Origin: Leclercia sp. 29361
GTDB lineage: Bacteria; Pseudomonadota; Gammaproteobacteria; Enterobacterales; Enterobacteriaceae
DNA length: 64,000 nucleotides
Assembly: GCF_011290365.1 (NCBI RefSeq)
Contig: NZ_CP049786.1
Coordinates: forward strand, 868,001 to 932,000
Reading direction: 5' to 3'
The notes beneath the pieces were generated by a model that saw only the letters and a list, made by a program, of their open reading frames with translations, did not search any database and was not told the DNA's origin. This document shows, in pieces, positions 8,784-17,622 of this stretch. Both the position numbers and the translations under genes were made by a program. Positions within the stretch are counted from its first letter, which is position 1. Each line of letters starts with the position of its first letter.

Positions 8784-9224
8784 ATGCTGGGTTGGGTAAT
8801 CACGTGCCATGACGAACATGCGCAGGAGATGGCGGATAAGCTCGCCGTCCGGTTTGGGCCGCTGGTGCAGTGCCAGGTGGTCAATTTCTGGCGCGGATTA
8901 AGCGTCAATATGCTCAGCCGTATGCTGTGCGATGCCCAGCATCAGGTCGACAGCGGTGACGGGGTGATCTTCCTGACCGATATCTCTGGCGCCGCCCCCT
9001 ATCGCGCAGCGGCGCTACTCAGCCACAAGCACGACAATTGCGAAGTGATCTCCGGGATCGGTTATCCCTTGCTGGAGATGATGTATCCCCTGCGGGAGAT
9101 GACCGACAGCACCGGCTTTCGCGACACCATCGTGGCCCGCGGTGCACCGGAGGTCAGCAGCCTGTGGCATCAGCAGCAGAAAAACCCACCCTTTGTTCTG
9201 CTCCATAGCGTGGAGAAATATTAG
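8784..9224 (+). CDS. yadI: Orphan PTS EIIA-like protein, mannose family
   Basis: A 146-residue protein, the E. coli YadI length. It resembles the EIIA domain of mannose/fructose-type phosphotransferase permeases: a flavodoxin-like fold beginning MLGWVITCHDEHA, with the candidate phosphorylated histidine at residue 9, and later VIFLTDISGAAPYRAA. No EIIB, EIIC or EIID gene is adjacent, so the partner is unknown. A GTG six bases upstream (8778) is in frame, but the GAGAGG ribosome site is better spaced for the ATG at 8784. The C-terminus APEVSSLWHQQQKNPPFVL is highly conserved with E. coli. Confidence 0.9.
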   Translation: MLGWVITCHDEHAQEMADKLAVRFGPLVQCQVVNFWRGLSVNMLSRMLCDAQHQVDSGDGVIFLTDISGAAPYRAAALLSHKHDNCEVISGIGYPLLEMMYPLREMTDSTGFRDTIVARGAPEVSSLWHQQQKNPPFVLLHSVEKY

Positions 9225-9227
9225 GCA

Positions 9228-9255
9228 TTGGTATTACTGGCGCTTTTGTTACAAT
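9228..9255 (+). promoter_or_regulatory. Candidate sigma-70 promoter of yadE
   Basis: TTGGTA (9228-9233) and TACAAT (9250-9255) are separated by 16 bp, directly after the yadI stop and 32 bp upstream of the yadE start codon. The assignment rests only on match and position. Confidence 0.45.
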
Positions 9256-9286
9256 GCCGTCAGTTTTTCGTACTGAATAAAACCCT

Positions 9287-10534
9287 ATGTTCTCGCGTAT
9301 CTTTTTCCTGCTTTTGCTGCTGGTCTCCGGCGGCGTCTCTGCCAGTCTGCTCAGCCAGCAAGGGCTCCCGCCCCGCTATATGCAAACCACCGAAGATGCC
9401 GCTATCTGGGCGCAGGTGGGCAACAAGGTCGTCACCGTCGGCAACCTGCGTGCCGGGCAAATCATTGCGGTGGTGCCCACCGCGGCGGATTACTATGAGT
9501 TCCGCTTTGGCTTTGGCACCGGCTTTATCGACAAAGGCCATCTCGGCAAGGTGCAGGGCAAACAGCGGGTGGAGGATAGCCTGGGGGATCTGAACAAACC
9601 GCTCAGCAATCAGAACCTGATCACCTGGAAGGACACGCCGGTCTACAACGCCCCCAATGCCGGCAGCGCACCGTTTGGCACTCTGGCGAGCAATCTGCGT
9701 TATCCGATCCTCAGCAAGCTGAAGGACCGGCTTAATCAGACCTGGTATCAGATCCGCATCGCCAACCGCCTCGCCTGGGTCAGCAGCCTGGACGCGCAGG
9801 AGGATAACGGCCTGCCGGTGCTGACTTATCACCATATCCTGCGCGACGAAGAGAACACCCGTTTTCGCCATACCTCGACCACCACCAGCGTGCGCGCCTT
9901 CAATAACCAGATGGCCTGGTTGCGCGACCAGGGTTACACCACCCTGACGATGTACCAGCTGGAAGGCTACGTGCGTAACAAAATGAACCTGCCGGCCCGC
10001 GCGGTGGTGATCACCTTTGACGATGGCCTGAAATCGGTCAGCCGCTACGCCTGGCCGATCCTGAAGCAGTACGGCTTTCACGCCACGGCATTTATTATCT
10101 CGTCGCGGATCAAAGCCCATCCGCTGAAATGGGATCCCAAATCGCTGCAGTTTATGAGCATTTCCGAGCTGCGTGAGATCCAGGACGTGTTTGAAGTGCA
10201 GTCACACACCCATTTCCTGCACCGGGTGGATAACAACCGTCATCCGATCCTGCTGAGCCGCAGTTACCAGAACATCGTGATGGACTTTAAGCACTCCCGT
10301 CGCGCGCTGGCGCAGTTTAACCCGCATGTGCTGTACCTCTCGTACCCGTTCGGCGGCTATAACGATCACGCGGTAAAAGCGGCCAACGATGCTGGTTTTC
10401 ATCTGGCGGTGACGACGGTGAAAGGGAAGGTGAAACCGGGGGATAATCCATTCCTGCTGAAGCGCTTATATGTGCTCAGAACGGATTCGTTAGAGACGAT
10501 GTCGCGGCTGATCAGTAATCAGCCGCAAGGATAA
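9287..10534 (+). CDS. yadE: Exported polysaccharide deacetylase-like protein
   Basis: A 415-residue protein (E. coli YadE about 409) with a signal peptide ([19 protein letters not shown]). The N-terminal half may hold SH3-like folds. The C-terminal half is a NodB-type domain with the metal and catalytic motif TFDDG near residues 243-247, HTHFLH as the candidate metal-binding histidines, and the later [11 protein letters not shown]. Family members remove N-acetyl groups from polysaccharides such as chitin, poly-GlcNAc or peptidoglycan; the YadE substrate is not known. It is followed at once by convergent panD, with only three bases between stop codons and no visible terminator, the exception among the convergent pairs here. 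Confidence 0.92.
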   Translation: MFSRIFFLLLLLVSGGVSASLLSQQGLPPRYMQTTEDAAIWAQVGNKVVTVGNLRAGQIIAVVPTAADYYEFRFGFGTGFIDKGHLGKVQGKQRVEDSLGDLNKPLSNQNLITWKDTPVYNAPNAGSAPFGTLASNLRYPILSKLKDRLNQTWYQIRIANRLAWVSSLDAQEDNGLPVLTYHHILRDEENTRFRHTSTTTSVRAFNNQMAWLRDQGYTTLTMYQLEGYVRNKMNLPARAVVITFDDGLKSVSRYAWPILKQYGFHATAFIISSRIKAHPLKWDPKSLQFMSISELREIQDVFEVQSHTHFLHRVDNNRHPILLSRSYQNIVMDFKHSRRALAQFNPHVLYLSYPFGGYNDHAVKAANDAGFHLAVTTVKGKVKPGDNPFLLKRLYVLRTDSLETMSRLISNQPQG

Positions 10535-10537
10535 AAA

Positions 10538-10918
10538 TCAGGCGACCTGAACCGGAATCGCTTTCGCGGTACGTTTCATGTCGTTATCCCCTTCAAAGTA
10601 GGCCACTTTTGGCTGCCAGCGGCGCGCTTCTTCATCGGACATCATGACAAAGCTGGCGATGATGACGATATCATCCACGTTGGCGCAGTGCGCTGCCGCA
10701 CCGTTGACGGAGATAATTTTAGAACCCCGTTCAGCCGCGATAGCGTAGGTTGAGAAACGGTTACCGTTACTCACGTTCCAGATATCAATGGCTTCGTTTT
10801 CAAGAATACCCGCTGCGTCGAGAAAATCCTGGTCGATCGCGCAGGAGCCTTCATAATGCAGATCGGCCTGCGTGACCTTCACACGGTGAAGCTTACCTTG
10901 CAGCATTTTGCGAATCAT
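10538..10918 (-). CDS. panD: Aspartate 1-decarboxylase proenzyme
   Basis: PanD makes beta-alanine from L-aspartate for pantothenate synthesis. It is a pyruvoyl enzyme that cleaves itself between Gly24 and Ser25; the sequence HYEGSC at residues 21-26 places G24 and S25 exactly. Length is 126 residues, as in E. coli. The proton-relay tyrosine and the conserved NGAAAHCA segment are present. It is separated from panC by 83 bp. In E. coli the transposase-like gene yadD lies here; it is absent. The GC-rich inverted repeat CCCCTCCCGAAGAAGGGG lies in the gap. Confidence 0.97.
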   Translation of the reverse strand: MIRKMLQGKLHRVKVTQADLHYEGSCAIDQDFLDAAGILENEAIDIWNVSNGNRFSTYAIAAERGSKIISVNGAAAHCANVDDIVIIASFVMMSDEEARRWQPKVAYFEGDNDMKRTAKAIPVQVA

Positions 10919-11001
10919 GACGTTACCTTAACTCTTTGTCGTATCCCCTCCCGAAGAAGGGGCTGAGGAAACTAATCCGTTAGCATGGATATGCTCAGTG
11001 C

Positions 11002-11856
11002 TTACTGAGCCAGTTCAACTACTGTGTTATCAATCAGACGCGCCTGGCCGAGCCATGCGGCCACCAGGATCACCGCCCGCTTGCTGTCAGACGAGAGCGC
11101 CAGCAGGGTGTCGGCATCGCGGATCTGCACATCGTCAGCCCGTAAGCCGCCGTCGTTCAGCGCCTGTTCTGCCAGGGCCACAATCTCTTCGCTGCTCAGC
11201 TCTTTATTCTTCAGCTGGGCGGCCATGTTGCTCATCACCTTGTACAGAGCCGGGGCGATTTTACGCTGGTCAGCGGTGAGATAGCCGTTGCGCGAACTCA
11301 GCGCCAGACCATCTTTGGCGCGCACGATCGGTACCCCAACGATCTCGATGTCGTAGCCCATGTCGGCCACCATCTTGCGGATCAGCGCCAGCTGCTGGAA
11401 ATCTTTCTCACCGAAGCAGGCGATATCCGGCTGCACCAGGTTAAACAGCTTGCTGACAATGGTGGAGACGCCGCGGAAGTGACCCGGACGGCTGGCCCCT
11501 TCCAGCATGGTGGAGATGCCAGGCACGTCAACAAAGGTGGTCTCTTCCGTGCCTTTCGGATAGACATCATTCGGGGCCGGGGAGAAGACGAAATCCACCT
11601 TATGCTTTTTCAGCTTCTCGCAGTCTTCCTGCAGCGTGCGCGGGTAGCGCGCCAGGTCGTCGGCACGATCAAACTGCATCGGGTTAACGAAGATACTCAC
11701 CACCACCACATCGGCGCGGGCTTTGGCTTCGTCCACCAGCTTCATATGGCCGTCATGCAGGTTGCCCATGGTGGGCACCAGGGCGATACGTTTGCCTTCC
11801 TGGCGCAAACGACGAATGTGCTGGCGCAGCAGCGGCAGGGTTTCAATGATTAGCAC
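11002..11856 (-). CDS. panC: Pantothenate synthetase
   Basis: PanC joins pantoate and beta-alanine to pantothenate using ATP, through a pantoyl-adenylate. The product is 284 residues (E. coli 283). It has the nucleotidyltransferase HxGH motif HDGH at residues 34-37 within [13 protein letters not shown], and later GEKDFQQ and the KMSKS-equivalent region [10 protein letters not shown]. The start lies 11 bases after the panB stop, so panB and panC form an operon; PanB supplies the precursor ketopantoate and the nearby panD product supplies beta-alanine. Confidence 0.97.
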   Translation of the reverse strand: MLIIETLPLLRQHIRRLRQEGKRIALVPTMGNLHDGHMKLVDEAKARADVVVVSIFVNPMQFDRADDLARYPRTLQEDCEKLKKHKVDFVFSPAPNDVYPKGTEETTFVDVPGISTMLEGASRPGHFRGVSTIVSKLFNLVQPDIACFGEKDFQQLALIRKMVADMGYDIEIVGVPIVRAKDGLALSSRNGYLTADQRKIAPALYKVMSNMAAQLKNKELSSEEIVALAEQALNDGGLRADDVQIRDADTLLALSSDSKRAVILVAAWLGQARLIDNTVVELAQ

Positions 11857-11867
11857 AACGAGACTCC

Positions 11868-12659
11868 TTACTGGAAACTGTGTTCTTCACCCGGGTAAAC
11901 ACCCGATTCAACGTCGGCAATATACTGCCTGACCGCGCCGCGCATGTCGCCTGCGTCGCTAAGGAAATTCTTCGCAAATTTCGGGATATGCCCGCCGGTG
12001 ATGCCAAACGCGTCGTGCATCACCAGGATCTGGCCGTCGGTGACGTTACCGGCACCAATGCCGATCACCGGAATAGTGAGCGCGTCGGTGATGCGTTTCG
12101 CCAGCGCGACCGGCACGCACTCCAGCACCAGCAGCTGGGCGCCCGCGGCTTCGATGGCCAGCGCATCGTCAAACAGCGTCTGGGCGGCGTCACCGCGGCC
12201 CTGCACCTTGTAGCCGCCAAAGATATTGACCGACTGTGGGGTTAACCCCAGATGGCCGCAGACCGGCACTGCGCGCTCGGTGAGCATGCGGACGGTCTCA
12301 ACCAGCCAGGCGCCGCCTTCCACTTTGACCATATTGGCCCCGGCGCGCATCACCGTGGCGGCATTCTCAAACGCCTGCTCCGGGGTGGCATAGGCCATAA
12401 ACGGCAGATCGGCGAGCAGCAGGCAGGCGGGAGCCCCGCGACGCACTGCCCGGGTGTGGTAAGCAATATCCTCTACCGTCACCGGCAGCGTGGAGTCATG
12501 TCCCTGGACCGTCATCCCTAACGAGTCGCCAACCAGCATGACGTTAATGCCCTCTTCGGCAAAGAGTTTGGCGAAGCTGTAGTCATAGGCCGTAATAGTG
12601 GCGAAGCGCTGCTTGTCCTGTTTGCATTTCTGCAAGGTGGCGATGGTGGTTGGTTTCAT
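11868..12659 (-). CDS. panB: Ketopantoate hydroxymethyltransferase
   Basis: PanB adds a hydroxymethyl group from methylene-tetrahydrofolate to ketoisovalerate, the first committed step to pantothenate. The product is 263 residues (E. coli 264). The TIM-barrel fold carries the metal-binding residues in [18 protein letters not shown] and VKVEGG. The frame is open to 12722, but [16 protein letters not shown] at 12659 matches E. coli and has an AGGAA ribosome site. One residue is lost around [14 protein letters not shown]. It heads the panBC operon; the upstream gap to folK is 122 bp and lacks the fimbrial genes found there in E. coli. Confidence 0.96.
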   Translation of the reverse strand: MKPTTIATLQKCKQDKQRFATITAYDYSFAKLFAEEGINVMLVGDSLGMTVQGHDSTLPVTVEDIAYHTRAVRRGAPACLLLADLPFMAYATPEQAFENAATVMRAGANMVKVEGGAWLVETVRMLTERAVPVCGHLGLTPQSVNIFGGYKVQGRGDAAQTLFDDALAIEAAGAQLLVLECVPVALAKRITDALTIPVIGIGAGNVTDGQILVMHDAFGITGGHIPKFAKNFLSDAGDMRGAVRQYIADVESGVYPGEEHSFQ

Positions 12660-12781
12660 ACTGTTTCCTGATAGCCCAAAGCGAATCTTTGCGCATTCTA
12701 ACAGTAACATTCGAGGGAACAATGATTTTAGGTGTTCGATAAACCATAAAAGATTTAGGGTTTATTAACAGAAAAGTGGCG

Positions 12782-13261
12782 TTACCAGCGGGCGGGTTTT
12801 TCGGCGTTCAGATGGGCAAGAAGATCGCTCAACGTTTCGCCATCGGGGAAGATGAGGTCAGGGGCAATTTCGAACAGCGGCCAGAGCATAAAACCGCGGC
12901 GCTTCATGTCGTAGTGCGGCACCGTCAGGCGCTCGGTGTTAATCACCGCATCACCAAACAGCATGATGTCCAGGTCGAGGGTGCGCGGTCCCCAGCGTTC
13001 TTCTTTACGCACGCGACCCTGCTGCAGCTCGATGCGCTGGGTATTGTCCAGCAGCGATTCGGCGCTGAGCGCGGTCTTCAGCGCAATGGCGGCGTTCAGG
13101 TAGTCGGGCTGATCCTGCGGGCCCAGCGGGGGAGTGCGGTAAAACGAGGAGAGGGCGACAACGCGGGATTGCGGGATGTCGCCTAACGCCTGAACGGCAG
13201 CATTGACCTGCTCCAGGGGAGAGGCCAGATTGCTGCCGATGGCGATATACGCCAGCGTCAT
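12782..13261 (-). CDS. folK: Dihydropterin pyrophosphokinase (HPPK)
   Basis: FolK transfers pyrophosphate from ATP to 6-hydroxymethyl-dihydropterin in folate synthesis. The product is 159 residues, as in E. coli. The conserved [10 protein letters not shown] start, the [18 protein letters not shown] loop and the signature [15 protein letters not shown] (residues about 88-102, the two Asp bind magnesium) are all present. Its ATG overlaps the pcnB stop by four bases (ATGA), so the genes are coupled. The last ~20 residues diverge from E. coli, as is common at this terminus. Confidence 0.96.
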   Translation of the reverse strand: MTLAYIAIGSNLASPLEQVNAAVQALGDIPQSRVVALSSFYRTPPLGPQDQPDYLNAAIALKTALSAESLLDNTQRIELQQGRVRKEERWGPRTLDLDIMLFGDAVINTERLTVPHYDMKRRGFMLWPLFEIAPDLIFPDGETLSDLLAHLNAEKPARW

Positions 13262-14655
13262 GCCGCGCCTTCGCGACGCGGCGCGCGCTTGCGTGGACGA
13301 CGATGACGACGACGCGGAGCCGGATCTTCATCCAGATCGCCCAGCATGTCTTTCTGCGCCGGTGGTGCTGACACCTGGAACTCACCCCACCACTGCACCA
13401 GAAGCTGCAGCTCGCGGTTGTTTTCCGCTTCGGCACGCAGGGCCATCAGATCGTAAGCTGCACGGAATTTTGGATGCTCCATTAACTTCCACGCGCGTTT
13501 ACCCTGACGACGGGACATCCGCAGCTGAAGCTGCCAGATATCACGCACCAGCGTGGTAATGCGTTTCGGGATCGCCAGCGAGCGGCAGGCTTCATCAAGC
13601 ACGTCATTGGCGGCCAGGGCGAAAGCATCGTAATAGGCCAGACCGCTTTCCTGGGCAATCTTCTGCGCGGTTTCCAGCAGCGGATACCAGAACATCGCCG
13701 CAAACAGGAATGCCGGGTTAACGCGCATGTCGTTCTGAATGCGGTTATCGGTATTCTTCAGCACCTGGTCGATGATGCGTTCCATCGCGCTGTCACCTTT
13801 TTCGGTGAAATTACGCGTGATGGTCGGGAACAGGGGTTGGAACAGGCTGTATTCGCGCAGCAGCTGATAGGTAGCAAAACCGTGACCTGCCTGCAGCAGC
13901 TTCAGCGCCTCTTCAAACAGACGCGCCGGTGGCACATCGTTGATCAGGGTCGCCAGGCGCGGGATCGGCTCGGCGGTCTCAGGGCTGATCTGCATATCCA
14001 GCTTGGCGGCAAAACGCACGGCGCGCAGCATACGCACCGGATCTTCACGGTAGCGCGTTTCCGGGTTGCCGATCAGGCGGATCAGACCCGCTTTCAGATC
14101 CGGCACGCCACCGACGAAATCGCGGACGGTAAAGTCAGCCACGCTGTAATAGAGGCTGTTGATAGTGAAATCGCGGCGCTGAGCATCTTCTTCGATAGAG
14201 CCAAAGATGTTGTCACGCAGCAGCATGCCGTTCTGACCCTGCTGAGAGGTCGTCCGGTCTGATGGGGTGCCTTCGTGATGACCACGGAAGGTGGCGACTT
14301 CGATGATTTCTGGGCCAAACATGACGTGAGCAAGGCGGAAGCGACGACCGACCAGGCGGCAGTTGCGGAATAATTTACGCACCTGCTCAGGCGTGGCGCT
14401 GGTGGTCACGTCAAAATCTTTTGGCTTTTTGCCCAGCAGTAAGTCACGCACCCCGCCACCAACAAGATAGGCCTCATAGCCAGCTTTATTCAGGCGATAA
14501 AGGACCTTCAGGGCGTTTTCACTGATATCTTTGCGGGAAATAGCATGCTGCTCGCGCGGAATAACCGACATCGTATTTTGAACAATGACGTCATCCGCCA
14601 TGCTCTCATCGCGGCTCAGCACCTTACGGCAAAAATTAGCGACTCGGGTAAAAAT
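13258..14655 (-). CDS. pcnB: Poly(A) polymerase I, with an AUU start codon
   Basis: PcnB adds poly(A) tails to RNA 3' ends and so promotes decay, and it controls ColE1 copy number through RNA I. The nucleotidyltransferase core shows [20 protein letters not shown] with the metal-binding Asp pair, [11 protein letters not shown] and the RNA-binding neck. The C-terminus is arginine-rich ([19 protein letters not shown]). I place the start at an ATT, positions 14655-14653, giving (M)[14 protein letters not shown]. This yields 465 residues, the E. coli length, and GAGG lies six bases upstream. E. coli pcnB is one of the few genes known to start with AUU. The next in-frame candidate is a GTG at 14622 with no such ribosome site. 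It overlaps folK. Confidence 0.93.
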   Translation of the reverse strand: MFTRVANFCRKVLSRDESMADDVIVQNTMSVIPREQHAISRKDISENALKVLYRLNKAGYEAYLVGGGVRDLLLGKKPKDFDVTTSATPEQVRKLFRNCRLVGRRFRLAHVMFGPEIIEVATFRGHHEGTPSDRTTSQQGQNGMLLRDNIFGSIEEDAQRRDFTINSLYYSVADFTVRDFVGGVPDLKAGLIRLIGNPETRYREDPVRMLRAVRFAAKLDMQISPETAEPIPRLATLINDVPPARLFEEALKLLQAGHGFATYQLLREYSLFQPLFPTITRNFTEKGDSAMERIIDQVLKNTDNRIQNDMRVNPAFLFAAMFWYPLLETAQKIAQESGLAYYDAFALAANDVLDEACRSLAIPKRITTLVRDIWQLQLRMSRRQGKRAWKLMEHPKFRAAYDLMALRAEAENNRELQLLVQWWGEFQVSAPPAQKDMLGDLDEDPAPRRRHRRPRKRAPRREGAA

Positions 14656-14708
14656 AGTACACCTCGGTAGTGTGTGTTTCAGAATTCAGGACAAAAAATA
14701 GCGGCTAA

Positions 14709-15596
14709 TCATAGCTCAGCGAGACGCATTTGAGAATGCTGGATTTTCGGCACGCGGTTTAGCGACCACTGGGCCACCGCTTTTTCCAGTAATTCTTCGG
14801 TTCGCAGATCCTGCCACTCATGTGTTACATCCTGGTTGAGAAATTGTAAAGCATTGATAAGAACTGGGCGAGGATCGCCTGTCGGTAATGCCGGGGCATG
14901 ATTCTGTTTCGAGAGTTTCATCCCTTTTTCATTCACCACCAGCGGCAAATGGATATAGTCCGGCACCGGCCAGCCAAACAGCTGGTAGAGCGAAATCTGC
15001 CGCACGGTGGGTTCGATCAGATCGGCCCCGCGGACAATCTCGTTTACTCCCTGGAAATGGTCATCCACTACCACCGCCAGATTGTAAGCAAACAGCCCGT
15101 CCCGGCGATGGATAATAAAATCCTCATCCGCCAGCCGTGGATCGGCGTGGAGCAGGCCTTGCAACTGGTCGGTAAAGCAGGTCACCGGATGCTGTTGCAC
15201 TACGCGCACCGCCGCGTTTTCCGGGCCATGATGCAGCGTGCGGCAATGGCCGTCATAGACGCCGCCGACGCTCTGAATGCGCGCGCGGGTGCAGGTGCAG
15301 TAGTAGGAGAGTCCCTGAGCGTGCAGCCAGGCCAGGCGCTCGCGATAGGCGTCGTGACGCTGAGATTGCCACAGCACCTCGCCGTCCCAGTGCAGGCCGT
15401 AATGTTCCAGCTGACGCAGAATGGTCTCTGCTGCACCGGGAACTTCACGCGGGGGGTCAATATCTTCGATACGTACACGCCAGATACCCTGGCGGGCACG
15501 GGCTTGCAGATAGCTGCCAAGCGCGGCAATGAGCGAGCCGAAATGCAGTTCGCCAGAGGGGGATGGCGCGAAGCGCCCAATATAGTCAGCAGGCAT
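14709..15596 (-). CDS. gluQ: Glutamyl-Q tRNA(Asp) synthetase
   Basis: GluQ is a truncated glutamyl-tRNA synthetase paralogue. It activates glutamate and attaches it to queuosine in the tRNA(Asp) anticodon instead of the 3' end. It has the class I motif [13 protein letters not shown] (the HIGH equivalent is HFGS), the cysteine-containing [10 protein letters not shown] region, and KLSKQN as the KMSKS equivalent. The anticodon-binding domain is missing, as in the family. With the ATG at 15596 it has 295 residues; a GTG two codons upstream (15602) is the alternative. E. coli is annotated longer, but further upstream this frame runs into the dksA terminator. The C-terminus diverges from E. coli. 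Confidence 0.93.
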   Translation of the reverse strand: MPADYIGRFAPSPSGELHFGSLIAALGSYLQARARQGIWRVRIEDIDPPREVPGAAETILRQLEHYGLHWDGEVLWQSQRHDAYRERLAWLHAQGLSYYCTCTRARIQSVGGVYDGHCRTLHHGPENAAVRVVQQHPVTCFTDQLQGLLHADPRLADEDFIIHRRDGLFAYNLAVVVDDHFQGVNEIVRGADLIEPTVRQISLYQLFGWPVPDYIHLPLVVNEKGMKLSKQNHAPALPTGDPRPVLINALQFLNQDVTHEWQDLRTEELLEKAVAQWSLNRVPKIQHSQMRLAEL

Positions 15597-15621
15597 AATC
15601 ACACAGCGCAGAAAGTAATCA

Positions 15622-15641
15622 GGCGGGAGAAGACTCCCGCC
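15622..15641 (-). terminator. Hairpin between dksA and gluQ
   Basis: The stem GGCGGGAG / CTCCCGCC with loop AAGA lies 27 bp after the dksA stop and just before the gluQ start. On the minus strand it is followed by TGATTACTTTCT, a poor U-tract, so termination may be partial and let some transcription reach gluQ. Confidence 0.6.
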
Positions 15642-15668
15642 TGTGATAGCGTTATGACAGGGTCGGAA

Positions 15669-16124
15669 TTAACCGGCCATCTGTTTTTCGCGGATTTCTG
15701 CCAGCGTTTTACAGTCGATGCACAGGTCGGCTGTTGGACGGGCTTCCAGACGACGAATGCCGATTTCGACACCGCAGGACTCGCAGAAGCCGAAATCTTC
15801 GTCTTCGACTTTTTTCAGCGTCTTTTCAATCTTCTTAATCAGTTTGCGTTCGCGGTCACGGTTACGCAGTTCAAGGCTGAACTCTTCTTCCTGGGCGGCA
15901 CGGTCTACCGGGTCCGGGAAGTTAGCGGCTTCGTCCTGCATATGAGTAACGGTGCGATCGACTTCATCCCTGAGTTGATTACGCCATGCTTCAAGAATTC
16001 GCTTGAAGTGCGACAGCTGGGCTTCGTTCATATACTCTTCGCCCGGCTTCTCTTGATACGGCTCCACCCCAGCGATGGCGAGAATACTCAGGGACGATGT
16101 TTTACGGTTTTGCCCTTCTTGCAT
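15669..16124 (-). CDS. dksA: RNA polymerase-binding transcription factor DksA
   Basis: DksA enters the secondary channel of RNA polymerase and, with ppGpp, adjusts initiation during the stringent response. The product is 151 residues and nearly identical to E. coli. The coiled coil spans roughly residues 35-110, with the acidic tip in [13 protein letters not shown]. The zinc finger has CESC and CIDC (four cysteines), and the C-terminal helix ends in REKQMAG. The open frame extends six codons upstream, but the start [13 protein letters not shown] at 16124 is the E. coli one with AGGAG upstream. It lies 177 bp from sfsA, a gap that must hold its promoters. Confidence 0.97.
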   Translation of the reverse strand: MQEGQNRKTSSLSILAIAGVEPYQEKPGEEYMNEAQLSHFKRILEAWRNQLRDEVDRTVTHMQDEAANFPDPVDRAAQEEEFSLELRNRDRERKLIKKIEKTLKKVEDEDFGFCESCGVEIGIRRLEARPTADLCIDCKTLAEIREKQMAG

Positions 16125-16301
16125 GTTGCTTCTCCTTAACACGCACTATCGATCCCCGTGTTGGGGGAAAAATCAGGCCGCTATAAATAGCAGATGCTTT
16201 TCCGTAAGGCAATTATCTAAACGTAACACTTGACAAGCCTGTGAGGAAAAGCGTATTTGCGCACACGACCAGAACACTTAATAAACAACACTCAACCCCT
16301 T

Positions 16302-17006
16302 TTATAACGTGACGGGAAGAGCGGATCTCAGAGTCATATTATCGGCAGAAAGTTCCGCTTTATAAGCCAAAACCTCGACCCCCTGCTTTTGTGCCTCATT
16401 CAACAGTTGCGCGTACTTAAGGTCAATATGGCGGGCGGGTGAAAATCGTCCAATTGCGCTGTGCAACACCGCAAATAACAGCACGGCGCGCTTGCCTGCC
16501 GCCGCCACACTTATCAACTCCCGGAGATGCTTCTGCCCTCGCAGCGTGACCGCATCCGGAAAGTAGCCATTATCCCTTTCAGCTAACGTGACTGATTTCA
16601 CTTCAATATAGCACTCAGGGCGATCCTCTGCCTGCAACATAAAGTCGATTCTGCTGTTTTCAGCACCATATTTCACTTCACTTTTTAAGGTGTTGTAACC
16701 GCACAGTTCAGGAATTAAATCCAGAGTAATCGCCTCTTTGACCAGCTGGTTCGCCCGCAGCGTATTGACGCAAATATAGTCTCCGGCGGCGGTCTGGGTT
16801 ATTTCCCAGGTGTGGGGATATTTGCGTTTGATATTGGAAGAGGTGGAGTACCAGACGGTATCGCCGGGCGTGGCGCAGCCGGTCATCGCCCCGGTGTTCG
16901 GGCAGTGCAGGGTCAGCGTTACGCCTTCCGGCGTCACCACGTCGGCGAGAAAACGCTTGTAGCGCTGCACCAGCGTGGCGGGTTTCAGGGCAGGGGTAAA
17001 CAGCAT
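16302..17006 (-). CDS. sfsA: SfsA family DNA-binding protein
   Basis: A 234-residue protein, the E. coli SfsA length. E. coli sfsA was found because extra copies stimulate maltose metabolism in certain mutants; its direct role is unclear. The N-terminal part resembles an OB-type nucleic-acid-binding fold ([23 protein letters not shown]). The C-terminal part has a nuclease-like core with RIDFMLQA and [12 protein letters not shown], an acidic D...ExK arrangement as in restriction-like nucleases. The function is inferred from family only. thpR lies 12 bp upstream on the same strand, so thpR-sfsA are probably cotranscribed. Confidence 0.92.
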   Translation of the reverse strand: MLFTPALKPATLVQRYKRFLADVVTPEGVTLTLHCPNTGAMTGCATPGDTVWYSTSSNIKRKYPHTWEITQTAAGDYICVNTLRANQLVKEAITLDLIPELCGYNTLKSEVKYGAENSRIDFMLQAEDRPECYIEVKSVTLAERDNGYFPDAVTLRGQKHLRELISVAAAGKRAVLLFAVLHSAIGRFSPARHIDLKYAQLLNEAQKQGVEVLAYKAELSADNMTLRSALPVTL

Positions 17007-17018
17007 GCAGATTCCTTG

Positions 17019-17549
17019 TTATTCGGTAAGCGTCCAGCGCTGGAGCGGCGTATAGCGGGTGCGCCCTCCGGCAAAAAGGCTCTCATAGAGGACAAATTCT
17101 GTCACCGGAAACGTCCACCGAAAACCCGGCGGCGGAATAGCCACCGCGTGGCTGGCGTCGCGCAGCAGGGTGATATGCGGGTGAAACGGCTGCGGGCTCT
17201 GGTAACAGCCGCTGCGCGCCGCCTGGGCTCGCAGCATATTCGCCAGCTGCAACACTCCCCGGGGCGGCTGGCGGGTGCCCAGCCAGACGACGCGGGAGCG
17301 CAGCCACTGCCCGGCATCGTCCAGGGTCAGGGTAAACCCCGGCTGGCGAATGCGTCCGGCCATCGCCGCCAGCGCCTGACGTTTCTCGTCGCTGACATCC
17401 CCTAAAAACGCCAGCGTCAGGTGCAGGTTGGTCCCGGCCACCGGGCGGCCCGCTTCCGGGGCAAAGTGGTCGGCGCGCCAGCGCACGATCTGCCGCTGGA
17501 TCGGGGCAGGCATTTCAATGGCAAAAAACAGCCTTTTCGACTCAGACAT
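17019..17549 (-). CDS. thpR: RNA 2',3'-cyclic phosphodiesterase
   Basis: ThpR (formerly LigT) opens 2',3'-cyclic phosphate ends of RNA and can ligate tRNA halves through 2'-5' bonds in vitro. It belongs to the 2H phosphoesterases and both HxTx motifs are present: HLTL at residues 43-46 and HITL at 125-128. Length is 176 residues, as in E. coli. The open frame extends far upstream (to 17810) antisense to hrpB; the start MSESKRLFFAIEMP at 17549 is chosen by homology. It is divergent from hrpB across 73 bp. Confidence 0.94.
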   Translation of the reverse strand: MSESKRLFFAIEMPAPIQRQIVRWRADHFAPEAGRPVAGTNLHLTLAFLGDVSDEKRQALAAMAGRIRQPGFTLTLDDAGQWLRSRVVWLGTRQPPRGVLQLANMLRAQAARSGCYQSPQPFHPHITLLRDASHAVAIPPPGFRWTFPVTEFVLYESLFAGGRTRYTPLQRWTLTE

Positions 17550-17622
17550 ACGGGGCACTCGGTAATGAATTGTGGCGATGCTACAATGTACGCCGTCTAA
17601 AGTTAACCCTCTGGAGCCATTC

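Noticed and set aside
9260-10120. 286-codon open frame on the minus strand
   Set aside because: Antisense to yadE, whose NodB motifs and signal peptide show the coding strand.
14898-16139. 413-codon open frame on the + strand
   Set aside because: It runs antisense through both gluQ and dksA and the gap between them. A shared antisense frame over two unrelated genes is a result of GC-rich codon structure.
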